A DNA stretch of 64,000 nt from Roseococcus pinisoli (GTDB lineage: Bacteria; Pseudomonadota; Alphaproteobacteria; Acetobacterales; Acetobacteraceae): NCBI RefSeq assembly GCF_018413645.1, contig NZ_JAHCDA010000002.1, positions 930,001-994,000 on the forward strand, given 5' to 3'. Below, in pieces: positions 44,015 through 53,562 of the stretch (position 1 is the stretch's first letter; each line of letters begins with the position of its first letter). Both the position numbers and the translations under genes were made by a program. Below the pieces are notes generated by a model that had not been told where the DNA came from, made no database searches, and worked only from the letters and a program-made list of their open reading frames with translations.

Positions 44015-44833
44015 ATGGATGATCTGGTGTGGCTCGGCCTGTTGGCCGCGGCGATGGGCGCCACTGGCCTGTTCTCCGGCCTGCTGGCGGGACTCTTCGG
44101 CGTCGGCGGCGGCATCGTGATCGTGCCGGTTCTCTTCTACGTCCTGCCGCTTTTCGACGTGCCGACCGCCACGCAGATGAAGGTCGCGGTCGCGACCTCG
44201 CTGGCCACCATCATCCCGACCTCGATCGTCTCCGCCCGCAAGCATTGGGCGAAAGGCGCGATCGACATGCCGCTGCTGAAGAGCCTCACGCCGTCGATGT
44301 TCGTGGGCGTGATCGTCGGCACCTATCTCGCGGCGGTGCTCAAGGGCCCGGGCATGACCTTCGTCTTCGCCTGCGTCGCGCTGCTGGTGGCGGCCAATAT
44401 GGGCCTGACCAGCGTGGCCTTCCGGCTTCGGGACAGCATGCCCTTCGGCTGGGCGCGGCAGGTGATCGGCTCGGGCATTGGCGCGATCAGCGCCATCATG
44501 GGTATCGGCGGCGGTACGGTTGGCGTGCCGGTGCTGACCATGTTCGGCACGCCCATCCGTTCCGCCGTCGCGACGGCCTCCACCTTTGGCATCGTGATCT
44601 CGATCCCGGCCACCATCGGCCTGATCCTGGCCGGGCTCGGCGCGGAGGGGCGTCCCCCCTTCTCCCTCGGCTGGGTAAACCTGGTGGGCTTCGCGCTGAT
44701 CGTGCCCGGCTCCATCATCGCGACGCCCTGGGGCGTCTCGCTGGCCCATAGCATCCGGCCGGAGTTGCTGAAGAAGGCCTTCGCCATCTTCCTCGCCTTC
44801 ACGAGCGTGCGGATGTTCTACTCGCTGCTGTGA
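44015..44833 (+). CDS. TauE/SafE-family membrane transporter
   Basis: A 272-residue membrane protein of the same family as its divergent neighbour. GLFGVGGGIVIVPVLFYVLP and GIGGGTVGVPVLTMFGTP are the two internal repeat signatures of the family; the first is preserved better than in the neighbour. GAAAGG lies ahead of the ATG. The substrate could be sulfite, a sulfonate or another small organic anion. Confidence 0.9.
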   Translation: MDDLVWLGLLAAAMGATGLFSGLLAGLFGVGGGIVIVPVLFYVLPLFDVPTATQMKVAVATSLATIIPTSIVSARKHWAKGAIDMPLLKSLTPSMFVGVIVGTYLAAVLKGPGMTFVFACVALLVAANMGLTSVAFRLRDSMPFGWARQVIGSGIGAISAIMGIGGGTVGVPVLTMFGTPIRSAVATASTFGIVISIPATIGLILAGLGAEGRPPFSLGWVNLVGFALIVPGSIIATPWGVSLAHSIRPELLKKAFAIFLAFTSVRMFYSLL

Positions 44834-44870
44834 TCCTGGCCGCGTAGCCCGGCCGGGTCATCAAGAAGGC

Positions 44871-46634
44871 CTAATGCCGGGCCGCGTCGGTCACGAAGAA
44901 GCCGACGCTGGTCTGCTCGTTCCAGACCTCGGCGCGCAGATGCCCCGTCAGCAGCAAGGGCGCGCCGCCCTGGGCGAGCAGCGCTTCTGCGAGCGGCCCT
45001 TCCTTGGCGCGGAAGCAGATCGCCTTGAGCCGCCCGCCATCCTCGCCCTCCAGGAAGGCGCGGATCGTCGCCCCCTCCTTCCCCACGCGCCCGGCCTTCA
45101 CGACACGGGCCCGCGAGATGGCGAAGCAGGGCTCTTCGTTGCCGGCGCCGAAGGGCGCAAGGCGCGCGACGCTCTGCGCCAGCTCCGTCGTGGCACCGCG
45201 CACGCTGATGGCGCCCTCGATCACGAGCTCCGCTGCCCCGGGCAATTCGCGCGCCAGCGCCAGGCGCTCGTCGAGATGCGCGTGCAGGGCTGGGATCTTG
45301 TCGGCCTCGATGGTGAAGCCCGCCGCCATGACGTGACCGCCGCCCGCGATCAGCAGACCCGATTGTCGCGCCGCGATGATGGCCGCGCCCAGGTCCAGTC
45401 CCGGCACCGAGCGACCGGAGCCTTTGCCCAATCCCGCCTCGAAACCCGCCACGCAGGCCGGGCGGTTGAACCGCTCGCGCACACGGCCGGCCACGATGCC
45501 CACGACGCCGGGGTGCCAGCCTTCGTCCCGCAGCAGCAGCACCGCATGCCCCGCCTCGATCTGTGCCTCCGCCTGTCGCATGGCGGAGGTGAGGACGGCG
45601 GCCTCCACCTCCTGCCGCTTGCGGTTCACCGCATCCAGGCGCTCCGCGATGGCGCGGGCCTCGACGGCGTCCTCCTCCAGCAGCAGGCGCAGCCCGAGGT
45701 CAGGTGCGGCGATACGCCCGCCGGCGTTGATGCGCGGCCCCAGCACGAAGCCGAGGGTATGCGCGGAAGGCTCGTCGCGCAGGGCGGAGAGCTCCATCAG
45801 CGCCGCCAGGCCGACGCGCGACCGCCGGGCCAGGACGCGCAGGCCCTGGGTCACCATCGCCCGGTTCACACCGATCAGCGGCACCACGTCGCAGACGGTC
45901 GCCAGAGCGACGAGATCGAGCAATTCCCGCAGATCCGGCTCCGGCCGACCGGCAAAGAAGCCGCGGCGGCGCAGTTCGCGCTGCAGGGCGATGGCCGCCA
46001 GGAAGGCCACCCCGGCCGCGCAGAGCTGGCGCAAGCCGGAGGTGCAGTCGAGCCGGTTGGGATTGACCGCGGCGACGACGCGCGGCGGCGGCCCTTCGGA
46101 CTTGTGGTGATCGAGAATGACGACGTCCGCGAGGCCCGCCGCGGCCGCCAACGCCTCATGCGCCGAGATGCCGCAATCCACGCAGACGATGAGCGTGGCG
46201 CCCCGGCCGATCAGCGAGGAAATTGCCGGCGCGTTCGGCCCATAGCCCTCGGCCAGGCGGTCCGGCACGTAGGGGATGACCTGGCAGCCCAGAACGCACA
46301 GCACCTGCGACATGAGCGCGCCCGAGCAGGCGCCGTCGACATCGTAATCGGCGAAGACCGCCACCGTCTCGGAACGCTGCACCGCATCGGCCAGCCGCGC
46401 GGCCGCACCATCCATGTCCAGCAGCAGCGAAGGGTCGGGCAGCAACGCCCGGAGTGTCGGCTCCAGGAAATGCGCGGCCGCCTCCACCTCGACGCCACGC
46501 GCGGCGAGCAGGCGGCCCACGACTTCGGGAAGATCGAGTTGCTGCGACAGCGCCGCGGCCCGCCGGGGATCGGCCGGGCGCCAGACCCAGCGGCGACCCG
46601 TGAGGCTGCGCTCGACGCCGAGCGCAGTGTCCAT
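44871..46634 (-). CDS. recJ: Single-stranded-DNA exonuclease RecJ
   Basis: A 587-residue 5'-3' single-strand DNA exonuclease used in recombination and repair. The DHH phosphoesterase motifs are visible: FADYDVDGACSGAL, VDCGISAHEAL, and VVILDHHKSEGPP near residue 173. The DHHA1 domain follows with GGGHVMAAGFTI, and the C-terminal OB-fold has KAICFRAKEGPL. The ATG at 46634 is preferred to an adjacent GTG. It lies 13 bp after glpX. Confidence 0.94.
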   Translation of the reverse strand: MDTALGVERSLTGRRWVWRPADPRRAAALSQQLDLPEVVGRLLAARGVEVEAAAHFLEPTLRALLPDPSLLLDMDGAAARLADAVQRSETVAVFADYDVDGACSGALMSQVLCVLGCQVIPYVPDRLAEGYGPNAPAISSLIGRGATLIVCVDCGISAHEALAAAAGLADVVILDHHKSEGPPPRVVAAVNPNRLDCTSGLRQLCAAGVAFLAAIALQRELRRRGFFAGRPEPDLRELLDLVALATVCDVVPLIGVNRAMVTQGLRVLARRSRVGLAALMELSALRDEPSAHTLGFVLGPRINAGGRIAAPDLGLRLLLEEDAVEARAIAERLDAVNRKRQEVEAAVLTSAMRQAEAQIEAGHAVLLLRDEGWHPGVVGIVAGRVRERFNRPACVAGFEAGLGKGSGRSVPGLDLGAAIIAARQSGLLIAGGGHVMAAGFTIEADKIPALHAHLDERLALARELPGAAELVIEGAISVRGATTELAQSVARLAPFGAGNEEPCFAISRARVVKAGRVGKEGATIRAFLEGEDGGRLKAICFRAKEGPLAEALLAQGGAPLLLTGHLRAEVWNEQTSVGFFVTDAARH

Positions 46635-46647
46635 CACGGAGTCCCCG

Positions 46648-47643
46648 TCAAATGGGCTTCACCTTGAAGTTGTGGTGACCCTCGACATAGCGGACCGTGC
46701 CGGACTTGCTTCGCATCACGATGGAATGCGTGATCGCCCCGCCCGGGATGAGCCGGACGCCGCGCAGCATGGGGCCGGTGGTGACGCCGGTGGCGGCGAA
46801 CATCACATCGCCGCTCGCCATGTCCTCCATGTCGTACTTCTTGCCGGGATCGTCGATGCCCATCTCCTTGGCGCGGACGATCTGCGCGTCATCCTCGAAC
46901 ATCAGGCGGCCCTGCATCTGGCCGCCGATGCAGCGCAGCGCCGCCGCCGCCAGCACGCCCTCGGGCGCGCCGCCGGAGCCGAGATAGAGGTCGACGCCCG
47001 TCTCGGGCTGAGCGCAGGCGACCACGCCGAAGACGTCGCCGTCCGGGATGAGCATGAGGCGCGCGCCGGCCGCGCGGCAATCGCGGATCACGTCGCGGTG
47101 GCGGTCACGGTCCAGCATGCAGACCGTCAGCTCGCCGATCGAGACGCCCTTGGCCTTCGCCATGGCGGCAAGATTCTCGGCCGGGCTGCGGTCGAGGTCG
47201 ATCACCCCCGGCGGATAGCCCGGGCCGACCGCGATCTTGTCCATGTACACGTCAGGCGCATGGAGGAAGCCGCCGCGATTGGCGAGCGCGACCACCGCCA
47301 TGGCGTTCGGCCCGCCCTTCGCGGTCAGCGTGGTGCCCTCGAGCGGATCCACGGCGATATCGGCCAGCATGCCGCCGCCGGTCTTGGCGTAGAGGCCGAC
47401 CTTCTCGCCGATGAAGAGCATCGGCGCCTCGTCCATCTCGCCCTCGCCGATGACGACGGTGCCGTGGATGGCGACCGAGTCGAAGGCGCGGCGCATGGCC
47501 TCGACGGCCGCGCCATCGGCCGCGTTCTTGTCACCCTTGCCGACCCAGGAGCTCGCAGCCAGGGCGGCAGCCTCCGTCACGCGCACCAGCTCCAGGGCCA
47601 GGTTGCGGTCCACATTGCGGGCCTTGTTCTCGGTCTCGCTCAT
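46648..47643 (-). CDS. glpX: Class II fructose-1,6-bisphosphatase
   Basis: A 331-residue GlpX that dephosphorylates fructose-1,6-bisphosphate in gluconeogenesis. GTVVIGEGEMDEAPML holds the metal ligands, DPLEGTTLTAKGGPNAMAVVAL the catalytic segment and LYLGSGGAPEGVLAAAAL the sugar-phosphate loop. The ATG at 47643 is chosen because the upstream GTG sits directly against the AGAAGG, leaving no spacing. It lies between the SIMPL-domain gene and recJ, all on the minus strand. Confidence 0.95.
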   Translation of the reverse strand: MSETENKARNVDRNLALELVRVTEAAALAASSWVGKGDKNAADGAAVEAMRRAFDSVAIHGTVVIGEGEMDEAPMLFIGEKVGLYAKTGGGMLADIAVDPLEGTTLTAKGGPNAMAVVALANRGGFLHAPDVYMDKIAVGPGYPPGVIDLDRSPAENLAAMAKAKGVSIGELTVCMLDRDRHRDVIRDCRAAGARLMLIPDGDVFGVVACAQPETGVDLYLGSGGAPEGVLAAAALRCIGGQMQGRLMFEDDAQIVRAKEMGIDDPGKKYDMEDMASGDVMFAATGVTTGPMLRGVRLIPGGAITHSIVMRSKSGTVRYVEGHHNFKVKPI

Positions 47644-47665
47644 GGTTTCGGACACCCTTCTTTGA

Positions 47666-48337
47666 TTAGCGGCTGAGCTGGAAATCGGCCGAGACGCGGG
47701 CCGTCGTGGTGACCTCTTCCGCGGTGACGGTGGGCGCCGTCGGACCGGAAGCGGAGGCCGAGAAGCTGCCGGCGCGCGCGGCCATCATCGGACGCACCAT
47801 CGGCGACACCTCGACCGCCAGCTCGCGCATCTCCTCCACGCGCTGGCCGATCTCGGCGGCGATGGCCTCGGCGCGCGCCTGGACGGCGCGGATGGCCTCG
47901 CGCGTGGCGGCGTCCCGCGCGGTGCGCGCGGCGGCATCGCTCAGCGTCCAGCCCACCTGGTCGAGCTGCAGGCCGTCGGCCTGCAGGCGCGCAACCAGGC
48001 CCAGCACGGCCTCGCCGCCGCGCAACGACAGCGATTGCTGGGCCACGAACTGGCGCCGGGCCGTGTCGTTCGACGTGCCATAGGCGCCGGTCTCGGTCCG
48101 CGTGCCGGACACCGCGCGGGCGGCGGTGACGGCGGCGGCCATGCGCCGGTTGAGCTGCTCCTGGGCCTGCTCAGCCGTGGCCGCGCGGACCTCGACGCGC
48201 AGCGCGGCGCGCAGCTCGTCCGGGGCGGTCTTCACGCTGCCTTCCTCGGAGAGGCGCAGACGCGTGCCGGTGGCGGGCTGCGCGGCCGCGGCGAACGGCG
48301 CGAGCAGGACGGCAGCAACGAGGGCGCGGCGGATCAA
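47666..48337 (-). CDS. SIMPL (DUF541) domain exported protein
   Basis: A 223-residue periplasmic protein with a signal peptide (IRRALVAAVLLAPFAAAAQ) and a SIMPL/DUF541 domain (LRLSEEGSVKTAPDELRAALRVEV at the start, VSADFQLSR at the end). The function of the family is unclear; some members affect outer-membrane stress or surface properties. The apparent start is TTG at 48337, whose bases overlap the hom stop codon (TTGA), implying translation coupled to hom. Confidence 0.82.
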   Translation of the reverse strand: MIRRALVAAVLLAPFAAAAQPATGTRLRLSEEGSVKTAPDELRAALRVEVRAATAEQAQEQLNRRMAAAVTAARAVSGTRTETGAYGTSNDTARRQFVAQQSLSLRGGEAVLGLVARLQADGLQLDQVGWTLSDAAARTARDAATREAIRAVQARAEAIAAEIGQRVEEMRELAVEVSPMVRPMMAARAGSFSASASGPTAPTVTAEEVTTTARVSADFQLSR

Positions 48338-49626
48338 AGCGTTTCGATCCGGATGAGGGCGGGCTGTTCCACCACGCTCGACAGTTCGGCGATCCGCTTC
48401 AGGGCTGCTTGCATCTGGGCCTCCTCACATTCGTGGGTCACCATTACCACAGGAACCGCTTCGCCGGGCGCGCGGCCGCGCTGGAGCATGGATTCGAGGC
48501 TGATGCTCATGTCGCGCAGCACGCCGGTCACGTCGGCGATCACGCCGGGCTGGTCCAGCACCATCAGGCGCAGGTAGTAGGCCCCGCGATGCCGCTCCAT
48601 CGGCACGGGGGTGGAAGGCGCGAGCGCCTCCGTCCCCACGCCCCAGACCGGCGACTGGCAGCCGCGCGCGATATCCACGAGGTCGGCGACGACGGCGCTG
48701 GCCGTTGGCCCCGCGCCCGCGCCGCGTCCCTGCAGGACGATGCGGCCCACCGCGTCGCCCTCGGCCAGCACGGCGTTGAACACGCCGTCCACGCTGGCGA
48801 CCGGGCTCGAGACCGGCACCATGCAGGGATGGACACGGGCGGTGACGCCCCCCTCCTCCCGGCTCGCGATGCCCAGCAGCTTGATGCGGTAGCCGAGCTC
48901 GCCGGCCAGCGCGATGTCGAGCGCAGAGATGTTGGTGATGCCCTCGATGTGCAGCGCCGCGAGGTCGACCTGCTGGCCGAAGGCCAGCGCCGCCAGGATG
49001 GCGAGCTTGTGCGCGGCGTCCACGCCCTCGATGTCGAAGGCCGGATCGGCCTCGGCGTAGCCCAGGCGCTGCGCCTCGGCGAGCACCTCGGCGAAGGGCA
49101 GACCCTTCAGCCGCATCTCGGTGAGGATGTAGTTGCAGGTGCCGTTCAGGATACCGGCCACGCGGCTGATGCGGTTGCCCGCCAGACCCTCGCGCAGCGC
49201 CTTGATGGCCGGGATGCCGCCGGCCACCGCCGCCTCGTAGGCGAGCGCCACGCCCTTGGCCTCGGCCAGCTTCGCCAGCGCACCGCCATGGGTCGCAAGC
49301 AGCGCCTTATTGGCCGTGACCACCGGCTTGCCGGCGGCCAGCGCCGCCTCGACCAGCTGGCGGGCCGGCCCCTCGGAGCCGCCCATCAGCTCGACCACGA
49401 CCTCGACCTCGGGATCGGCGGCCAGGGCCACCGCATCCTCGTGCCAGCGCAGGCCGGAGAGATCGACGCCACGGTCCCGCGTACGGTCGCGCGCGGAGAC
49501 GGCGACGACCTCGAAGGAGCGCCCAGCCCGGGCGGTAATCAGCGACGCATTGTCACGCAGCAGGCTCAGCACGCCGGCGCCGACCGTTCCGAGGCCGGCG
49601 ACACCAAGTTTCAAAGGCTTGTTCAT
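48334..49626 (-). CDS. hom: Homoserine dehydrogenase
   Basis: A 430-residue homoserine dehydrogenase that reduces aspartate semialdehyde to homoserine for threonine, methionine and isoleucine. The NAD(P) site is LGVAGLGTVGAGV (about 7-19). The segments TANKALLATHG, GGIPAIKALREGLAGNRI, GILNGTCNYILTEM and EADPAFDIEGVDAAHKLAILA are family hallmarks. A C-terminal ACT domain (LRLMVLDQPGVIADVTGVLRD) gives feedback control. The start overlaps the aminotransferase stop by 4 bp. Confidence 0.96.
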   Translation of the reverse strand: MNKPLKLGVAGLGTVGAGVLSLLRDNASLITARAGRSFEVVAVSARDRTRDRGVDLSGLRWHEDAVALAADPEVEVVVELMGGSEGPARQLVEAALAAGKPVVTANKALLATHGGALAKLAEAKGVALAYEAAVAGGIPAIKALREGLAGNRISRVAGILNGTCNYILTEMRLKGLPFAEVLAEAQRLGYAEADPAFDIEGVDAAHKLAILAALAFGQQVDLAALHIEGITNISALDIALAGELGYRIKLLGIASREEGGVTARVHPCMVPVSSPVASVDGVFNAVLAEGDAVGRIVLQGRGAGAGPTASAVVADLVDIARGCQSPVWGVGTEALAPSTPVPMERHRGAYYLRLMVLDQPGVIADVTGVLRDMSISLESMLQRGRAPGEAVPVVMVTHECEEAQMQAALKRIAELSSVVEQPALIRIETL

Positions 49627-50834
49627 ACGGGGTGAAGTTCCTCGACGGGTGCCACGTTGTCGCCCTGCAGGAAGCCGCGGATACCGCGCAGCGCCTGGCG
49701 GATGCGATGATTGTTCTCGACCATGGCGATGCGGACATGCCCGTCGCCATGCTCGCCGAAGCCGATGCCGGGCGCGACGGCGACCTTCGCCTTCGCCAGC
49801 AGTAGCTTGGAGAATTCGACCGAGCCGAGGTGCCGGAACTTCTCCGGGATCGGCGCCCAGAGGAACATGGAGGCCTCGGGCATCGGCACGTCCCAGCCGG
49901 CCTGCTGCAGGCCCTTCACCAGCACCTCGCGCCGGTCGCGATAGAGCTCCCGCATCTCGGCCACGCAGTCCTGCGGACCGTTGAGCGCGGCGGCGGCGGC
50001 CACCTGGATCGGCGTGAAGGCGCCGTAGTCGAGGTAGGACTTCACCCGCGCGAGCGCCGAGATCAGGCGCGGATTGCCGGCCGCGAAGCCCATGCGCCAG
50101 CCCGGCATGTTGTAGGTCTTGGAAAGGCTGGTGAACTCCACCGTGCAATCCATCGCGCCCGGGATCTCCAGCACGGAGGGTGGCGGCGTCGCGCCGAAAT
50201 AGAGCTCGGCATAGGCGAGGTCGCTGAGGATGAAGAGCTCGTGCTGGAGCGCGATCTTCACCAGCTCCTTGTAGAATTCGCGGCTCGCCAGCAGCGCCGT
50301 CGGATTCGACGGGAAGTTCACGATCAGCGCGGTCGGCTTCGGCACGGAGTGCTTCACCGCGCGCACGATCGCCTCCAGCATCGCGTCATCCGGCGTGTAG
50401 GGGATGAAGCGCGCCGAGGCGCCGGCGATGATGAAGCCGAACTGATGGATCGGGTAGGACGGGTTAGGCACCAGGATGGTGTCGCCCGGGCTGCTGATGG
50501 CCTGGGCGAGGTTCGCCAGCCCTTCCTTGGAGCCCAGCGTCGCGACCACCTCGGTCTCGGGGTCGAGCTTCACGCCGAAGCGGTTGGCGTAATAGCCCGC
50601 GAGCGCGCGGCGAAGGCCAGGAATGCCCTTGGACATCGAATAGCGATGCGTCCGCGGGTCCTGCACGGCCTCGATCATCTTGGCGACGATGTGCGGCGGC
50701 GTCGGGCTGTCGGGATTGCCCATGCCGAGATCCACGATGTCCTCGGCGGCTGCGCGGGCCTTAGCCTTAGCCGAGTTCACCTCGGCGAAGACATAGGGCG
50801 GCAGGCGACGGATGCGGTGGAATTCTTCGGCCAT
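49623..50834 (-). CDS. AlaC-type aminotransferase
   Basis: A 403-residue class I aminotransferase. The PLP lysine is in SLSKTYNMPGWRMG near residue 241. GNPDSPTP, KEGLANLAQAISSPGDTILVPNP and NFPSNPTALL match the AlaC / LL-diaminopimelate-aminotransferase-like group, as does its position before hom. It probably acts in alanine or branched-chain/aspartate-family amino acid synthesis. Coupled to hom by ATGA overlap. The exact substrate is inference. Confidence 0.9.
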   Translation of the reverse strand: MAEEFHRIRRLPPYVFAEVNSAKAKARAAAEDIVDLGMGNPDSPTPPHIVAKMIEAVQDPRTHRYSMSKGIPGLRRALAGYYANRFGVKLDPETEVVATLGSKEGLANLAQAISSPGDTILVPNPSYPIHQFGFIIAGASARFIPYTPDDAMLEAIVRAVKHSVPKPTALIVNFPSNPTALLASREFYKELVKIALQHELFILSDLAYAELYFGATPPPSVLEIPGAMDCTVEFTSLSKTYNMPGWRMGFAAGNPRLISALARVKSYLDYGAFTPIQVAAAAALNGPQDCVAEMRELYRDRREVLVKGLQQAGWDVPMPEASMFLWAPIPEKFRHLGSVEFSKLLLAKAKVAVAPGIGFGEHGDGHVRIAMVENNHRIRQALRGIRGFLQGDNVAPVEELHPV

Positions 50835-50938
50835 GATGGCCCTCCCGGACGAAACGAAAGTGCCGCCTTTTAGAACGCTTCGTCGCTGCGGCGCAAAGCG
50901 CGGCTGCGCGGGTCAGCCATGGCGGGAAAATGCCGGGC

Positions 50939-51604
50939 TCAGCGGGCCGGAGGCGCAAGAAGGTCGGGCGACGGCGGTGGCGGCACCGCCGAGGGGGCCG
51001 GCGGCTCGGCGCTGCCGCCGGGCGCCGGCGCGACGGGCGCCAGAAGCTCCGGCGTCGGAAGCGCGGGAACGTCGCCGGGCGTCAGGCGATCCGGCGCCAA
51101 CAGCTCGGGCGGACGCGCGGCCGGCCCGCCGGTGGCAGGCACGGGCTGGGCGGGACGCGGCGCCACCCAGGGGATGGCCGGCGCACCCGCGAGCCGCGGG
51201 GGCTCCGGCGGGCGCGCGGGGATCGGCGGCTGGCCCGGCGCATCGGGCTCGGTCAGCGGGGCCGCGGCGCGGCCGACCGGGACCTCGTCATGAGAAGCGC
51301 CGCGCTCGGCCTCCAGCCGGCGGGTCAGCGCCTCGCGGGCCGCGAGGTCCGGACGCTCCGGGATGGGAGGCACGCTGGCGAGGTTGGGCGTTGGCCGGTC
51401 CATCCCCGGCGGCGGCAGCCGTGAATCCATGGCTGCCCCGGAAATGTCACGGCCCAGCGCCCGGGGGTTGATCTGAACGGGAGTCGCGCAGCCCGCCAGG
51501 GCGAGCAGCGGCAGGCCGGCCAGGAGCAGCCGGCCGCCAACCCGTGGCCGCGCTTGATCCGTGGCGGGGCGGTCACTACCCTTCTCCATGCTGGTTCGGG
51601 CCAT
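50939..51604 (-). CDS. Proline-rich lipoprotein
   Basis: A 221-residue lipoprotein of unknown function. The lipobox is LLALAGC (Cys near 38) after a basic N-terminal region. The mature part is rich in Pro, Ala and Arg, with recurring elements such as PELLAPDRLTPGDVPALP, PTPELLAPVAPAPG and SPDLLAPPAR, and no recognisable fold; it may be a disordered envelope spacer. The ATG at 51604 with AGGGAC upstream is preferred to one five codons later. It is divergent from phaC. Confidence 0.72.
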   Translation of the reverse strand: MARTSMEKGSDRPATDQARPRVGGRLLLAGLPLLALAGCATPVQINPRALGRDISGAAMDSRLPPPGMDRPTPNLASVPPIPERPDLAAREALTRRLEAERGASHDEVPVGRAAAPLTEPDAPGQPPIPARPPEPPRLAGAPAIPWVAPRPAQPVPATGGPAARPPELLAPDRLTPGDVPALPTPELLAPVAPAPGGSAEPPAPSAVPPPPSPDLLAPPAR

Positions 51605-51714
51605 GTCCCTGGTGTGAAGCGTCACGCGGCGTCCTCGAGGCGTCAGATGATTGATAGCGCCGCTGGACGTGAGCGCGAAAGGGCGCAAGGTCGTCTAAGG
51701 TCGGGAAGCAACAT

Positions 51715-53520
51715 ATGACGCAGTCGCCGGGCGGGAAACCGCCGGAGTACCAGGTACCCGACCCAGCGCTGGTTTCGCGCACCATGGCGGAGGTGGCGGA
51801 GCGCGGGCAGCGCATCGTCCAGGATTTCCTGAAGCGCCAGTCGACGACGGACGGGTTTTCCGCGCCGCTCAACATCGGCTCCGCCTTCATGGAAATGACG
51901 GCCAAGCTCATGACCAACCCGGCCGCGCTCATGCAGGCGCAGCTCGGCTTCTGGCAGGACTATCTGACCCTCTGGTCGAACACCACGCGCCGCATGTTGG
52001 GCGACCCGAATGTCGATGCGGTGATCGAGGAGGCCAAGGGGGACAAGCGCTTCAAGGATGAGGCCTGGCGCGAGAACGAGGTCTTCGACTTCATTCGCCA
52101 GTCCTACCTGCTCTCGGCCCGTTACTTCACCAATGCCGTGCATTCGGCCGACGGGCTTGATCCGAAGACTGCCCAGAAGGTGGATTTCTACACGCGGCAG
52201 TTCGTCGATGCGATGAGCCCCGCGAACTTCGTGATGACCAATCCCGAGGTCCTGCGGCGCACCGCGGAGACGGGTGGGACCAATCTCCTCAAGGGCCTGT
52301 CGAACCTGCTGGCCGACCTGGAGCGCGGCAAGGGCAAGCTGCGCATCCGCATGACGGACGACAGCAAGTTCAAGGTGGGCGAGAATATCGCGGTCACCCC
52401 GGGCAAGGTGGTGTTCCAGACGCCGCTGATGCAGCTCATCCAGTACAACCCGACCACCGAGAAGGTGCTGAAGCGCCCGCTGGTGATCTTCCCGCCCTGG
52501 ATCAACAAGTTCTACATCCTGGACCTGCGGCCCAAGAACAGCTTCATCCGCTGGGCGGTCGAGCAGGGCCACACGGTCTTCGTCGCCTCCTGGGTGAACC
52601 CGGACGAGGCGCTCGCCGAGAAGGGCTTCGACGACTACATGAAGGAGGGCGTGCTGGCCGCGCTCGACGCCATCGAAGCCGCGACCGGTGAGCGCGAGGT
52701 GAATGCCATCGGCTACTGCCTGGGCGGCACGCTGCTCGCCACCACCCTCGCCTACATGGCCACCAAGCGCGACAACCGCATCAAGTCGGCCACCTATTTC
52801 GTGACCATGACCGACTTCGAGGAAGCGGGCGAGCTTGGCGTCTTCATCGACGAGGAGCAGCTGAAGGCCCTGGAGGAGCGCATGGACAAGCGCGGCTTCC
52901 TCGATGGGCGCGAGATGGCGACGACCTTCAACATGCTGCGCGCGAACGACCTCATCTGGTCCTTCGTCGTGAACAACTATCTCCTCGGGCAGGACCCCTT
53001 CCCCTTCGACCTGCTCTACTGGAACGACGACAGCACACGCATGCCGGCGAAGATGCACAGCTTCTACCTGCGCCGCATGTACCAGGAGAACGACTTGGTG
53101 AAGCCGGGCTCGATCGAGCTCCTGGACACCAAGATCGACCTGCGGAAGGTGAAGGTTCCCACCTACATGATCTCGACGCGCGAGGATCACATCGCGCCGT
53201 GGAAGAGCACCTATCGCGGCACGCAGATCTTCTCGGGCCCGGTGCGCTTCGTGCTCGCAGCCTCTGGCCATATCGCGGGCGTCGTCAATCCACCGGATTC
53301 CGGGAAGTACAGCCACTGGGTGAACGAAGACCTGCCGCCCACCCCCGATGACTGGTTCGCCTCCGCGACGGAACTCGCAGGCAGCTGGTGGCCGGATTGG
53401 CAGCGCTGGGTCACCGGCCTCAACCGTGCCGAGGTCCCTGCCCGCCATCCCGGCGACGGCAAGCTCAAGGTCATCGAGGACGCGCCGGGCAGCTACGTCC
53501 GCGTGATGGCGATGGATTGA
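51715..53520 (+). CDS. phaC: Class I poly(3-hydroxyalkanoate) synthase
   Basis: A 601-residue PHA synthase that polymerises 3-hydroxyacyl-CoA into storage granules. The lipase-like box GYCLGGT holds the catalytic Cys near residue 334; the catalytic Asp is in TREDHIAPW (about 491) and the His in ASGHIAGVVNPP (about 521). ILDLRPKNSFIRWAVEQGHTVF and an N-terminal PhaC_N domain complete it. Length fits class I, which needs no PhaE partner. phaA, phaB and phasin genes are not adjacent. A strong stem-loop follows. Confidence 0.97.
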   Translation: MTQSPGGKPPEYQVPDPALVSRTMAEVAERGQRIVQDFLKRQSTTDGFSAPLNIGSAFMEMTAKLMTNPAALMQAQLGFWQDYLTLWSNTTRRMLGDPNVDAVIEEAKGDKRFKDEAWRENEVFDFIRQSYLLSARYFTNAVHSADGLDPKTAQKVDFYTRQFVDAMSPANFVMTNPEVLRRTAETGGTNLLKGLSNLLADLERGKGKLRIRMTDDSKFKVGENIAVTPGKVVFQTPLMQLIQYNPTTEKVLKRPLVIFPPWINKFYILDLRPKNSFIRWAVEQGHTVFVASWVNPDEALAEKGFDDYMKEGVLAALDAIEAATGEREVNAIGYCLGGTLLATTLAYMATKRDNRIKSATYFVTMTDFEEAGELGVFIDEEQLKALEERMDKRGFLDGREMATTFNMLRANDLIWSFVVNNYLLGQDPFPFDLLYWNDDSTRMPAKMHSFYLRRMYQENDLVKPGSIELLDTKIDLRKVKVPTYMISTREDHIAPWKSTYRGTQIFSGPVRFVLAASGHIAGVVNPPDSGKYSHWVNEDLPPTPDDWFASATELAGSWWPDWQRWVTGLNRAEVPARHPGDGKLKVIEDAPGSYVRVMAMD

Positions 53521-53528
53521 AAGAGGGA

Positions 53529-53558
53529 GTTCCCACTGGCCTCCGGGCCGGTGGGAAC
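53529..53558. terminator. Bidirectional terminator between phaC and the lipoprotein cluster
   Basis: GTTCCCACTGGC and GCCGGTGGGAAC form a 12-bp stem with one T-G wobble and a 6-base loop. It lies 8 bp after the phaC stop and 4 bp from the stop of the convergent lipoprotein gene. Confidence 0.7.
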
Positions 53559-53562
53559 GATC

